In this document: positions 6,748 to 15,132 of the stretch, piece by piece
Layout of the letters: every line of letters starts with the position of its first letter
How positions within the stretch are numbered: the first letter of the stretch is position 1
NCBI GenBank assembly: GCA_900757385.1
Contig: CAAENO010000166.1
Coordinates: 1-21,908 of the forward strand
Source: an uncultured Collinsella sp.
GTDB lineage: Bacteria; Actinomycetota; Coriobacteriia; Coriobacteriales; Coriobacteriaceae
Direction: 5' to 3'
DNA length: 21,908 bases
Position numbers and translations under genes: made by a program
The notes under the pieces: model-generated
The model's input: only the letters and a program-made list of their open reading frames with translations
What the model was told of the DNA's origin: nothing
Database searches by the model: none

Positions 6748-8322
6748 ATGGGAAAGAAACTCGATAAGAAGGCCGAGCCTGCAGCGGGCAAGACATCCAA
6801 AGGCATGAAGGTCGATAAGGCCGTCAAAAAATTCCGCAAGCTCGAAGGCAAGCTGTGGACTCGTGAGTACCTGCTCAAGATTGCCGAGTTTGACGGCGCG
6901 ACCATTGCCCCCGCCAACGGCGCAGCAGCGCGTGCCGACGCCATGGGCACGCTTGCCGGCGAGCATCACAAGCTGCTGACCAGCGAGAAGTCCGTTGAGC
7001 TCGTACGCTCGTTAGCGCGCGAGACCGTCGCCGGCGGCAAAATCGACGACCCTCAGCTGCTCGACGAGATCCGTGTGCTCGGCCGCGATCAACGTGAGGC
7101 CAGTGCCATCCCCACCGAAGAAGCCGAGGCCTGGACCAGGCTCACCTGCGAGGCGGACGCCGTGTGGCGCAAGGCCAAGGCAGCCAACGACTGGGCGAGC
7201 TTTGAGACCTATGTGGATAGAATCGTCGCCCAACTTAAGCATCAGGCCGAGCTCATGGACCCCAAGCGCGACCCATACGATGTTTGGCTCGACCAGTACG
7301 AGCGTGGCCTTTCCGCCAAGAGCTTCGACGCGTTTTGCGACGAGGTCAAGGCCACGGTCGTACCGCTCGTGCATGCCATTGGCGAGCGCGGCCAGCAGCC
7401 CGCTGCCGACTTTTTGCACGCCCGCGTGCCTGAGGCCGCCCAGCGCGCCATGAGCTTTGACCTTATGAAGCTCGTCGGCCTGGACCTGGACGACACCACG
7501 CTCGCCTTTACCGAGCATCCGTTTAGCGAGGGCTTTGCCGTGGGTGATGCGCGCATCGCGACGCACATCTACGAGGACGACTGCATCTCCAACGTCTACA
7601 GCATCATCCACGAGGCGGGGCACACCATGTACGAGCTGGGCGTCAATCCCGCCTACGCGCGCACCTGCCTGGAGGGCGGCACCTCCATGGGCATCCACGA
7701 GAGCCAGAGCCGCTTTTTCGAGAACACCGTGGGTCGCAGCCGCGCCTTTATGGGCCCGCTGCTCGAGGTGCTGCGTCGTCACGCGCCCGAGGTCTACGGC
7801 GACGTCGACGAAGACACGCTCTACCGCGCCGTGAACATCGCGCAGCCGTCGTTGATCCGCACCGAGGCCGACGAGCTCACCTATCCGCTGCATATTATGG
7901 TGCGCTACCAGATTGAGCGTATGCTGTTTGCCGGCGAGGCTGCGGCCAAGGACATCCCCGCGCTTTGGAACCGCTTTATGGACGAGTACCTGGGCATTCC
8001 CGTTCCCGACGACACGCACGGCTGCCTGCAGGATACGCATTGGAGCGGCGGTTCGTTTGGCTACTTCCCCACGTATGCGCTGGGTAGCGCCTACGATGCC
8101 ATGTTTGTGTCGGCCATGTGCCGCGACGGCGTCGACCTTACCGGTGCCTGCGCGAGCGGCGATCTGGCGCCCGTCCGCGCCTGGCTGGGCGAGCACATTT
8201 GGCAGTGGGGCCGCGCCAAAGACGCGCCGGAACTCATCAAGGGCGCCTGCGGCATGGCCTTTGACGCCCGCTACTACTGCAGCTACCTGCAGGACAAGTT
8301 CACCACACTGTACGAGCTGTAA
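6748..8322 (+). CDS. M32 family metallocarboxypeptidase
   Basis: Zinc carboxypeptidase (thermostable carboxypeptidase Taq type) that removes C-terminal residues from peptides, probably in the cytoplasm since no signal peptide is seen. The protein has 524 residues against about 500 for the family. The active site HEAGH is at residues 288-292. The third ligand motif HESQSRFFEN follows near 317-326, with Glu318 as ligand. Other M32 blocks are EHPFS near 256 followed by DARIATHI, and IRTEADELTYPLHI near 375. The M32 substrate block more often reads DVRIT, so DARIAT is a mild variant. The first ~35 residues are a lysine-rich extension. AAGGA lies about 7 nt before the ATG. It is divergent from the pheST leader and convergent with glmM; no operon partner. 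Confidence 0.95.
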   Translation: MGKKLDKKAEPAAGKTSKGMKVDKAVKKFRKLEGKLWTREYLLKIAEFDGATIAPANGAAARADAMGTLAGEHHKLLTSEKSVELVRSLARETVAGGKIDDPQLLDEIRVLGRDQREASAIPTEEAEAWTRLTCEADAVWRKAKAANDWASFETYVDRIVAQLKHQAELMDPKRDPYDVWLDQYERGLSAKSFDAFCDEVKATVVPLVHAIGERGQQPAADFLHARVPEAAQRAMSFDLMKLVGLDLDDTTLAFTEHPFSEGFAVGDARIATHIYEDDCISNVYSIIHEAGHTMYELGVNPAYARTCLEGGTSMGIHESQSRFFENTVGRSRAFMGPLLEVLRRHAPEVYGDVDEDTLYRAVNIAQPSLIRTEADELTYPLHIMVRYQIERMLFAGEAAAKDIPALWNRFMDEYLGIPVPDDTHGCLQDTHWSGGSFGYFPTYALGSAYDAMFVSAMCRDGVDLTGACASGDLAPVRAWLGEHIWQWGRAKDAPELIKGACGMAFDARYYCSYLQDKFTTLYEL

Positions 8323-8359
8323 GGATTGACCAGCACGCCATCGCCAACGCCAACTATGT

Positions 8360-8384
8360 TGACGCCAATGTCTTGGCAACGTCA
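8360..8384. other. Small hairpin downstream of the M32 peptidase
   Basis: TGACG-CCAA (8360-8368) pairs with TTGG and CGTCA (8373-8384) around a tgtc loop, with three unpaired bases on one side. No T-tract follows. It may assist termination of the upstream gene. Confidence 0.35.
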
Positions 8385-8423
8385 GCGAAAACGACCCTAA
8401 GCGAGCAAGGTGACGTGAAATGA

Positions 8424-8452
8424 AAGGGCGCTGACCTTCTGGTCGCGCCCTT
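8424..8452. terminator. Hairpin between convergent M32 peptidase and glmM genes
   Basis: AAGGGCGC (8424-8431) pairs with GCGCCCTT (8445-8452); inside, GACC pairs with GGTC around a ttct loop with one bulged T. It is symmetrical and lies in the gap of two converging genes, so it probably acts as a bidirectional terminator, although T-tracts are poor. Confidence 0.55.
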
Positions 8453-8499
8453 GAAATTGAACGTCAGATTGCCGCTTAGGGGCGTTTGCAGCGTCGAGC

Positions 8500-8529
8500 A
8501 GTTACGCGGTTTGGTAAAACCGCGTAACT
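8500..8529 (-). terminator. Hairpin overlapping the glmM stop codon
   Basis: AGTTACGCGGTTT (8500-8512) and its perfect complement (8517-8529) form a 13-bp stem with a 4-base loop. The right arm includes part of the glmM TAG stop. No U-run follows on the minus strand, so it may block 3' exonuclease or aid termination rather than act as a classical intrinsic terminator. Confidence 0.5.
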
Positions 8530-9859
8530 ACAGAGCCTCGAGTGCGTTGGCGATGCGCTTCATGGCGGCATCGGCGGATGCTTGGTCGGGCGCCTCGGCC
8601 AGCACGCGGATAACCGACTCGGTTCCGCTCTTGCGTACGAGCACGCGGCCCTCGCCTGCCAGCGCAGCCTCGGCCTCGGCGATGGCGTTCTGCACGCCCA
8701 TGTTCTCGAGCGCGGCGTCCTTGTCCGCCACGCGCACGGCCACCTGCGCCTGCGGTAGCAGCTTGCACGGAGCCGTGAGCTGCGAGAGCGTCTCGCGCTC
8801 GGCGCGGATCACTTCCATCACGCGCAGCGAGGTCATAATGCCGTCGCCCGTGCGCTCGATATCGCCAAAGATCGTATGGCCCGTCTGCTCGCCGCCCAGG
8901 CTGTAACCGCCCTCGCGCATCTTGGCATACACGTGGCGGTCGCCCACACCGCTGGTCACGGCACTTAGGCCGGCAAGCTCCAACGACTTGATCAGGCCAA
9001 AGTTGCTGGCAATCGTCGGAACCACGGTACCGCCCGAAAGGCGACCGTGCTTGTTCAGGTACACGCCGCACACGTACAGGATCTGGTCGCCATCGACCAC
9101 GCGGCCGCGCTCGTCCACGGCCAGGCAGCGGTCGGCATCGCCGTCATAGGCAAAGCCCACGTCCAGGCCTTGCTCCACCACGTGGCGCTGCAGGCGCTCC
9201 ATATGCGTGGAGCCGCAGTCGACGTTGATGTTAAAGCCATCGGGCGCGGCATTGATCACGCGCACGTCGGCGCCCAGCGCGTCGAACACCGGCTTGGCCA
9301 CCGAGGACGCCGAGCCGTTGGCGCAGTCGATGCCGATCTTGACGCCCTGCAGCGAAAAGTTCGCGCTGGCGATGAGCGAGGCAATGTAGCGGTTGCGGCC
9401 CTGCATGTAGTCCACCGTGGCGCCGATGTGGTTGCCCGTGGCCAGCGGCACCTCGCTCTTGCCATCGACGTAGTCCTCGATGAGCTCCAGTACGTCCTCG
9501 TCCATCTTAAAACCGTCGCTATTGACGAGCTTAATGCCGTTATCGCAAAACGGGTTGTGGCTCGCGCTGATCATGATGCCGCAATCGAAGCAGCCTTCCA
9601 CGGTCTGATGCGCTACACCCGGTGTGGGGATCACGTGCAGCATATAGGCGTCCGCACCGCTCGCGACCAGGCCACTCACCAGCGCCGCCTCGAACATATA
9701 ACTCGAGCGACGCGTGTCCTTACCCACGATGACGCGCGCCTTGCGCTCGCGGTTGGCGCCGTAATACCAGCCCACAAAACGGCCAATCTTATAAGCGTGC
9801 TCTACCGTCAGCCCAACGTTAGCCTCACCGCGAAAGCCGTCGGTGCCAAAGTACTTCAT
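8528..9859 (-). CDS. glmM: Phosphoglucosamine mutase
   Basis: Converts glucosamine-6-phosphate to glucosamine-1-phosphate for UDP-GlcNAc and peptidoglycan synthesis in the cytoplasm. It has 443 residues, the normal length. All four alpha-D-phosphohexomutase blocks are present: the phosphoserine loop ISASHNPFCDNGIKL near residue 100 (catalytic Ser in the ASHNP core); the Mg site DGDADRCLAVDERG near 240; the sugar-recognition loop GGEQTGHTIFGD near 325; and the C-terminal phosphate-binding loop RKSGTESVIRVLAEA near 410. The N-terminus KYFGTDGFRGEAN is canonical. GGAG precedes the ATG. A terminator-like hairpin separates it from the upstream gene, so it probably has its own promoter, not recognised here. 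Confidence 0.97.
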   Translation of the reverse strand: MKYFGTDGFRGEANVGLTVEHAYKIGRFVGWYYGANRERKARVIVGKDTRRSSYMFEAALVSGLVASGADAYMLHVIPTPGVAHQTVEGCFDCGIMISASHNPFCDNGIKLVNSDGFKMDEDVLELIEDYVDGKSEVPLATGNHIGATVDYMQGRNRYIASLIASANFSLQGVKIGIDCANGSASSVAKPVFDALGADVRVINAAPDGFNINVDCGSTHMERLQRHVVEQGLDVGFAYDGDADRCLAVDERGRVVDGDQILYVCGVYLNKHGRLSGGTVVPTIASNFGLIKSLELAGLSAVTSGVGDRHVYAKMREGGYSLGGEQTGHTIFGDIERTGDGIMTSLRVMEVIRAERETLSQLTAPCKLLPQAQVAVRVADKDAALENMGVQNAIAEAEAALAGEGRVLVRKSGTESVIRVLAEAPDQASADAAMKRIANALEAL

Positions 9860-9870
9860 GCGCTCTCCTT

Positions 9871-9905
9871 ACAAAATAGGGGCGAACAGATTGCCTGTCC
9901 GCCCC
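9871..9905 (-). terminator. Terminator downstream of the DUF4012 gene
   Basis: On the minus strand GGGGCGGACAG (9905-9895) pairs with CTGTTCGCCCC (9889-9879), with one mismatched pair and a 5-base loop. TATTTTGT follows (9878-9871). It lies between the DUF4012 gene and glmM. Confidence 0.7.
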
Positions 9906-9942
9906 AAAATGGTACTCGATTATCTGCGCTACCAGAAAAACC

Positions 9943-12255
9943 CTACGCCGACGCGCTGTCGCGAGCCGCCTGGCATGTAGGAGTCTGACGCAGCGTAAGC
10001 GGCTTGTCCCCCGCCTCGGCTGACGTGGTCAGCGTATATGTGATCGTCGTCGTCTCGCCAGCATGCAGGTCAACGGTGCCCGAATAGAAGGGGATTCCAT
10101 GCCACGTAGCGGCGCCAAGACCAAACTGGGTGCCCTCGACGGTCAGATCAGTAATGTTGCCGCCCGTCGGGGCAAACAACGAGACATTCAGACGCTCGTC
10201 GTCGCGCGCGGCATCGGGCGCGCTCGCCGCGACGTAGTCGGGCAGCTTGCCGGCCTCCTCCTGCGTCATGATGTTCGTCAGGGTAACGGTGATGCGATAC
10301 GAGCATGTGCCGTCACCGTTCTTGATGCCCTGGCCAATCTGCGTATCGGCATTCAGGTACCAGTCGAGCTTGGAGAAGCTCAGGTTGTTAAAGTAGACAC
10401 CAGCAACGGGATCTTCACTCGGGTCATCCGGATCGGGCAGCGAGGCGTCGATGTTCATCTCCTTGATAGCGTTCTGCTCGTCATCGTTTTTCATCCACGC
10501 GATCAGGCGGCCCTCTTCGGCACCGCGCTCAACGGCGCTGACAAGCTTCGTAACATCGACATCGCCGATACCGCCAAGGATCTTGTCGAAGGCAGCGCTG
10601 GCGACGGATGCAAAGATGCCGTCCGACTCCTCGACCGGATAGTTCCAGTACACATCGTGCATGAGGACCTTTGCGGCGTTGGTGCCGTCGACAACCGTTC
10701 CGTCGGGCAGCGACACGTTACCGACCAGGCCCAGCAGATACTGCAGGAACACCGGGTCGATACCCACGACGCCGTCAACGTCCTGGCCATATTGAGATTT
10801 CCACAGGGCTGCGACACGCTGCGAGTTGCGGGGCCAATCAGGCGAATAGGTATTGCCCGAGTTGTACAGGTTACTGTGGTTGCCGAACAGCGCCTCATCC
10901 TCTTCGTCGACGCTCTCGACTGCCTCATCCTCGCTGAGTCCAATGCGGGGAACAAACTCGCCAATCGACATCTGGCCGTCGGTGACCGAAATCAGGCCCT
11001 GCGAACCGCCAAAGCCGCCGCAGGCACGAATCTCGACGTTGTTCATGGCGTACACAAGGTAGTTGCGCGTCTGGCCGTTGGCGCCGAGCATCTGCGGAAG
11101 GACGGGGGCGACCTTCTCCGCCGCGTCAACCGCGCCGTTGAGGGTGGCAAAGCCGTCCTTGGCCTTATCGACCAGCTCGGTCACCTGGGAAATATGAGTA
11201 TCGCCAATGCCCTGGATCTTCTCGTTGGCGCTCTTGAACACCTTCGAGCTGCTGGAAAGCGAATCGGCGACCGCCTGCAGCGCGGACACGTTAATCATGC
11301 CGTCCTGAAACAGCTTGCCGGGCGTGGCCTGCGAAAGGTTATCGGCCATGGGAACCAGCGCATTGCTCGAGACATCGGACAGGGCGTCGATCATGGTGCG
11401 GGCCGCATTGATGTCGCTGCCATACACCGGGATAAACGAAGCCGCCGTCCACAGCGGGCTCGAGGTCTCCGCCTTCATGCTGTCGCAAAGCTCATCAATC
11501 TTCTTCGCGTCGTCAGGCAGCGTCGAAAAATCGCCCGACGTGACCTTGTCCTTAAGGCCACCGACAATCTCGACGGCCTCCTTCGCTTCACTCTTTACGG
11601 TCTTTGCCGAGTTAAGCAGCATAAAGCCGCTTGCGCCAAGCGCAACGAGAAGCACCGCGACTACAGCGGCAATAATGGCGCCGGTGTGACGCTTTTTGCG
11701 TTCGCCCTTGCGATGGCGATGACGGACCAGACCGTCAGAGGTCGAACTCGACGAAGCGTCGCTACCGTAGTTCAAGCCAAAATCGTAATAATCTTCCTTG
11801 GAACCCGAGCCCGCAAACTCGGCACCGCTATCATCCAGGCGGGCGAACGTGCCAGTCTCGGAGGCGCCGGTGTAAATCGTGCCAAGGTTACCCGTAAGCC
11901 CCGCGCCACCGGCAGAGGGAGTATTGTTGGCGGCCTTGCCGGCATTAACGTTGCCGGCGGCATTCGCGGCGTTGGTAGCACCTGCGTTGTTCGCGGGTAC
12001 CGAAGGAGCCCCACTCGGCCGCGACGCGGAGGTTGCACCGCCCGCAAAGACATTCCCTCTTGCACGGCCGGTCTTTTTTGCCTTTTGTGACTGCTCGTAC
12101 AGAGCGGTAAACATCGCCGTCTCGCCCGGGGACACGCGCTTACCGGAACCGCCCTGTCCAGCGCCGCCCGGCGTGCCGGCCTTACCAGCCCCGTTCGGAC
12201 GCGGCGGAACTGCAGGACGGCCGCTATCGCTGCCCTTAAAGTGATTACCAGCCAT
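9943..12255 (-). CDS. Membrane-anchored DUF4012 domain protein
   Basis: Function unknown; DUF4012 proteins are common in actinobacteria and often lie near cell-wall or exopolysaccharide genes. The protein has 770 residues. Residues 1-175 are a disordered Ala/Gly/Asn/Ser-rich segment. A basic patch (RHRHRKGERKKRH, ~178-190) leads into one membrane helix (~191-215), so the N-terminus should be cytoplasmic and the rest outside. An outer helical region (~220-390) precedes the DUF4012 core: NYLVYAMNNVEIRACGGFGGSQG near 398-420, then SPDWP near 472 and DVDGVVGIDPVFLQ near 492-505. The C-terminal ~150 residues look beta-rich. Start 12255 has GAGG 8 nt upstream; the TTG at 12282 lacks a ribosome site. 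Single gene with its own terminator. Confidence 0.85.
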   Translation of the reverse strand: MAGNHFKGSDSGRPAVPPRPNGAGKAGTPGGAGQGGSGKRVSPGETAMFTALYEQSQKAKKTGRARGNVFAGGATSASRPSGAPSVPANNAGATNAANAAGNVNAGKAANNTPSAGGAGLTGNLGTIYTGASETGTFARLDDSGAEFAGSGSKEDYYDFGLNYGSDASSSSTSDGLVRHRHRKGERKKRHTGAIIAAVVAVLLVALGASGFMLLNSAKTVKSEAKEAVEIVGGLKDKVTSGDFSTLPDDAKKIDELCDSMKAETSSPLWTAASFIPVYGSDINAARTMIDALSDVSSNALVPMADNLSQATPGKLFQDGMINVSALQAVADSLSSSSKVFKSANEKIQGIGDTHISQVTELVDKAKDGFATLNGAVDAAEKVAPVLPQMLGANGQTRNYLVYAMNNVEIRACGGFGGSQGLISVTDGQMSIGEFVPRIGLSEDEAVESVDEEDEALFGNHSNLYNSGNTYSPDWPRNSQRVAALWKSQYGQDVDGVVGIDPVFLQYLLGLVGNVSLPDGTVVDGTNAAKVLMHDVYWNYPVEESDGIFASVASAAFDKILGGIGDVDVTKLVSAVERGAEEGRLIAWMKNDDEQNAIKEMNIDASLPDPDDPSEDPVAGVYFNNLSFSKLDWYLNADTQIGQGIKNGDGTCSYRITVTLTNIMTQEEAGKLPDYVAASAPDAARDDERLNVSLFAPTGGNITDLTVEGTQFGLGAATWHGIPFYSGTVDLHAGETTTITYTLTTSAEAGDKPLTLRQTPTCQAARDSASA

Positions 12256-12404
12256 AAAGAAATCCTCGCAATTGAGTCGCAATGAAAAAGTCCATAACGT
12301 TACTAGTCTATGGCATTTTGAGCATCGACAGCTAAACTCCAGACACGGACATCAATTGGCGAAAATGCGGCACAACACCTTTTCTGTCTTGGCGGCGGCA
12401 CCAG

Positions 12405-13427
12405 CTACACCGTGAGGAACATCATCACGATGATCATGGCAAAGCCGATAAGGTCGGTCGGCAAAAACACCGTGCCCAGCATAACGGCGCTGGTGATGGT
12501 CGCCGAAACCGGCTCCACAGTTCCGATGAGGCTCGCACGCACCGAGCCGATGTCCTTAACGCCCTGCATATAGAGCATGTAAGCAAAAAACGAGCCGATA
12601 ACCACGAATACCGCGAGCGCCTCGACGCCGGCAGCGTCGAGTGCCGGCATATGCGCCCAAGGCTGCACGAAGACGCACGAGACCACGCCCGCCGTGAGCA
12701 TTGCCGAGCCCGTGACGATGGGGCTGCCGTATTCGGGCAGGATCTTGGCGGGAATCACCGCCATACACGTGGCGCTGACCGCACACATAAGACCTGCTGC
12801 CAGGCCAAGCGGCGAGATATTCAGGCTGGTGGGGTCGCCGCCGGTGGCGATTAAAAAGGTTCCACCCAGAGCCAGGCCAATGCCGATAACTTCGCGAGTA
12901 CGCGGCATGCGGCGATCGGTCACGCAGGTGTAGCCCATGATGATAACGAGCTGCAGGCACTGGAGCACCGTCGCGGTTCCGGCGTTCGTCAGGCGCACGG
13001 CCGAAAGATAGCAAAACTGGTTGAACAGCAGACCAAAGGCGGTAAAGAGCAGCAGCTGCTTGCGATCGGCGGGTGTGGTCCAGAGCTTAATCAGGCGCTC
13101 GCGGTCGCGCGTAACAACCACGGCCATAAAGAGTAGACCGGCGAGAATCTGACGCACGCTCATAAGCCACAAGGTGTCGACGTGGTAGGTATCGAACAGA
13201 AAGCTCGCGCTGGTGCCCGAGAAGCCCCAAAACGAACCGCCCACCAGCGTAGCCAAGACGCCCGTGATCATCTTGCGCGTCGAAGCGCTGTTCAGGCGCT
13301 CGCGCCAAGCGCGGCGGGTGCTACGGCTGAGCTCATCGGTGCCCTCGGGCACATCAATGTTCGATATATCGGTCATCGGCACCGAAGCCCCTGCGCCTTC
13401 GACCTGCTCGACACGCTCTTTGCTCAT
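12405..13427 (-). CDS. EamA/DMT-superfamily permease
   Basis: Ten-helix transporter of the drug/metabolite superfamily; substrate not predictable, amino acid or metabolite export being typical. It has 340 residues. The N-terminal ~50 residues are hydrophilic and charged, longer than usual. Two EamA halves follow: the first starts at MITGVLATLVGGSFWGFSGTS; the second starts around NISPLGLAAGLMCAVSATCMAV and contains the conserved GTVEPVSATI before the last two helices. The ATG at 13427 has GAGGG six bases upstream. The frame stays open to 13634, but that extension has no ribosome site and does not look like protein. No neighbour suggests a substrate. Confidence 0.9.
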   Translation of the reverse strand: MSKERVEQVEGAGASVPMTDISNIDVPEGTDELSRSTRRAWRERLNSASTRKMITGVLATLVGGSFWGFSGTSASFLFDTYHVDTLWLMSVRQILAGLLFMAVVVTRDRERLIKLWTTPADRKQLLLFTAFGLLFNQFCYLSAVRLTNAGTATVLQCLQLVIIMGYTCVTDRRMPRTREVIGIGLALGGTFLIATGGDPTSLNISPLGLAAGLMCAVSATCMAVIPAKILPEYGSPIVTGSAMLTAGVVSCVFVQPWAHMPALDAAGVEALAVFVVIGSFFAYMLYMQGVKDIGSVRASLIGTVEPVSATITSAVMLGTVFLPTDLIGFAMIIVMMFLTV

Positions 13428-13658
13428 TCCATTCCCTCGAAGCAGCCTGGAAACAATTCGGCTTACCTTACCACGGCGAAGGCACCAGCCGAAGGCTTGT
13501 CCGCTTATCGGTAGGACAATTCCGCAGACGTCTTTCCATAGCTCGATACCGCAATGGCCTTGCATTATGCGACAGTCAAATCGCGGCAGCAGGCTCTTTT
13601 GAAATGGATATGACAAAGCCCCCGAATTCCACAATGTAAGCGATTTTTAAAAATGTTC

Positions 13659-13687
13659 TTGCCACCGAGTTCAGGCTCCGTTATATT
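13659..13687 (+). promoter_or_regulatory. Promoter of tRNA-Val
   Basis: TTGCCA (13659-13664) and TATATT (13682-13687) are 17 bp apart, about 30 bp before the tRNA. A TATTAT at 13684 is an overlapping alternative -10. Confidence 0.6.
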
Positions 13688-13716
13688 ATCCCTTGCGCGC
13701 TTGCGCACCCTTGATC

Positions 13717-13791
13717 GGGCGTTTAGCTCAGGGGGAGAGCGCTTCCCTGACACGGAAGAGGTCAGAAGTTCAAATCTTCTAACGCCCACCA
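13717..13791 (+). tRNA. tRNA-Val (anticodon GAC)
   Basis: Full cloverleaf of 75 nt with encoded CCA. The acceptor GGGCGTT pairs with AACGCCC. The D arm is GCTC/GAGC. The anticodon stem CTTCC/GGAAG encloses loop CTGACAC with anticodon GAC, reading GUC and GUU. The T arm AGAAG/CTTCT has a TTCAAAT loop. Discriminator A, then CCA at 13789-13791. Confidence 0.97.
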
Positions 13792-13799
13792 AATGTTCG

Positions 13800-13836
13800 C
13801 AGCTCAGAGGCTATGTCCTCTGGGCTGTTTTGTTTT
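13800..13836 (+). terminator. Intrinsic terminator of tRNA-Val
   Basis: CAGCTCAGAGG (13800-13810) pairs with CCTCTGGGCTG (13817-13827) around ctatgt, followed by TTTTGTTTT. Confidence 0.85.
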
Positions 13837-14126
13837 ATGTCGCTAAATCCGCTGGCAGTTCCAACCGTCATCGCAACGTAACATCAATTCACCTGACGAA
13901 TGGCAGCCAAATATATTCAATACCCCAACATCAACAATAGCCAGGCACAAAACTGCGCCGCAAGCCGCTCCAACCGCCCAACTGGTCAAAAGCCGACCAT
14001 CTACTTGCCAATTTATCTAACGGCGTAACCAAGCAGTCCGCGCCGCAACTTCTCAACAAAACGCCGCGATGTCTGCGCCCTGCGGTATCCTTGAGCCACT
14101 CGCACCTGCAGCACCAAGGAGCCGCC
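13837..14126. other. Intergenic stretch without recognisable features
   Basis: About 290 bp between the tRNA terminator and the DUF5710 gene. I see no convincing reading frame with a ribosome site, and no strong promoter or hairpin. AAGGAG just before 14127 is the ribosome site of the next gene. Confidence 0.5.
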
Positions 14127-14813
14127 ATGCGCACCGAGCTCGATGTCCCCTTTTCGCACAAAGAAGAAGCCAAGGCGCTGGGCGCCAAATGGGACCGGAC
14201 CAAGAAGATCTGGTATGTACCCAGCGGCGTCAACCCCGAGCCTTTTGCCGAGTGGCTGCCCGGTGTTGACCGATCCGACCCCTCAGCGCCGTATATATAT
14301 CTAGTACTGGGCAAGCGCGAGTGCTGGAAGTGTCACAAAGAGACCTCGGTCGCGGCCTTCGGCATTCCCTATCGAACCGATGACGACAAGGGCATCGCCA
14401 TCGCGCACGCGCCCAACGAAGCCGGGCACATTGCCATCGACACGGCCAACGCCAACGCACTCGCCATCGTGCCCGCTCTTGGCTGCGTGCCGGGCGAGAT
14501 CCGCGACTATCTTTCTAAGCGCTGCGGCTACAAGCCCGTAGGCGCGCGAGCCTCCAAAGCCCCGTCGCTCGGCAACACGTGCACCAGTTGCGACGCGCTG
14601 CAAGGCAGCCGCTATCTGTTCGAGGAGCCCTCGTCCCCGTTTGCCCTCACTGCCATCAACAAGCTGCCGGCACTGGAGTTTGTACGCGTCGAAGTTGCCG
14701 GCGTCTTTGGCGTCCCGGCCACGCGCACCGACTTTGACCAGGCGCTCTTTACCTGGGCACGCGACCATCACGCCAAGTTCCACAAGCAGCTCGGTGAGGG
14801 GGTTTATTTATAG
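14127..14813 (+). CDS. DUF5710 domain protein with two Cys pairs
   Basis: Function unknown. It has 228 residues. Residues 1-45 (RTELDVPFSHKEEAKALGAKWDRTKKIWYVPSG) match the short DUF5710 domain, which is often found next to DNA-handling domains such as primases and topoisomerases in mobile elements. After it come ECWKCHKETSVAAFGIP near 66 and CTSCDALQGSRYLFEEP near 150, together a plausible split CxxC/CxxC zinc site. The final section (FALTAINKLPALEFVRVEV...) is mixed alpha/beta. The start at 14127 has AAGGAG five bases upstream; the ATG at 14091 has none. It stands alone, convergent with the small minus-strand pair to its right. Confidence 0.75.
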   Translation: MRTELDVPFSHKEEAKALGAKWDRTKKIWYVPSGVNPEPFAEWLPGVDRSDPSAPYIYLVLGKRECWKCHKETSVAAFGIPYRTDDDKGIAIAHAPNEAGHIAIDTANANALAIVPALGCVPGEIRDYLSKRCGYKPVGARASKAPSLGNTCTSCDALQGSRYLFEEPSSPFALTAINKLPALEFVRVEVAGVFGVPATRTDFDQALFTWARDHHAKFHKQLGEGVYL

Positions 14814-14851
14814 GGACAGAGATGCCTTCACAGCCAGCTCCTCCGCATCAC

Positions 14852-15112
14852 CTATCCCTCGTCGCCGGCGTCGTACACGATATCGAGGCCACAAACAGGG
14901 CATTTCTCCTGATACACCGGCATATGAACGCCTGTCCGTTTTCTCACTTCGTCGCTAAGTCTGTCGCACGCATCGATGAACCGAATGTCGAGGCACGGTA
15001 TTTGCGAGCCGCAGCAAGGACAGGCGACGACAAACGACCCGCAATCAACTTCTACGCTCGGAAACATTTTGTTGTCTATAAGGGCGCACGGCAGTTTTCC
15101 GTACTTCCCCAT
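14852..15112 (-). CDS. Small protein with two CxxC motifs (putative zinc ribbon)
   Basis: I do not recognise the family. It has 86 residues from the ATG at 15112, which has GAGG about 10 nt upstream. CPCCGS near residue 31 and CPVCGLD near residue 75 flank a helical charged segment (FIDACDRLSDEVRKRTG), consistent with a zinc-ribbon fold. It starts 20 nt after the preceding gene's stop, so the two are probably co-transcribed. The frame is open to 15208, but that start would overlap the upstream gene by 76 nt. Possible nucleic-acid or protein-binding accessory; function unknown. Confidence 0.55.
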   Translation of the reverse strand: MGKYGKLPCALIDNKMFPSVEVDCGSFVVACPCCGSQIPCLDIRFIDACDRLSDEVRKRTGVHMPVYQEKCPVCGLDIVYDAGDEG

Positions 15113-15132
15113 CGCAATATCGCCTCGCCAGC

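Noticed and set aside
10063..12090. 675-residue open frame opposite the DUF4012 gene, and similar long antisense frames at 459-2327, 5360-6328, 7012-8379 and 19370-20473
   Set aside because: All lie antisense to well-supported genes and show the Arg/Ala/His/Gly-rich composition of mirror frames in high-GC DNA.
13565..13792. 75-residue open frame on the minus strand across the tRNA
   Set aside because: It overlaps the complete tRNA-Val and its promoter, and has no ribosome site.
14091..14126. Upstream ATG for the DUF5710 protein
   Set aside because: No ribosome site, and the DUF5710 domain begins directly at the 14127 start, which has AAGGAG.
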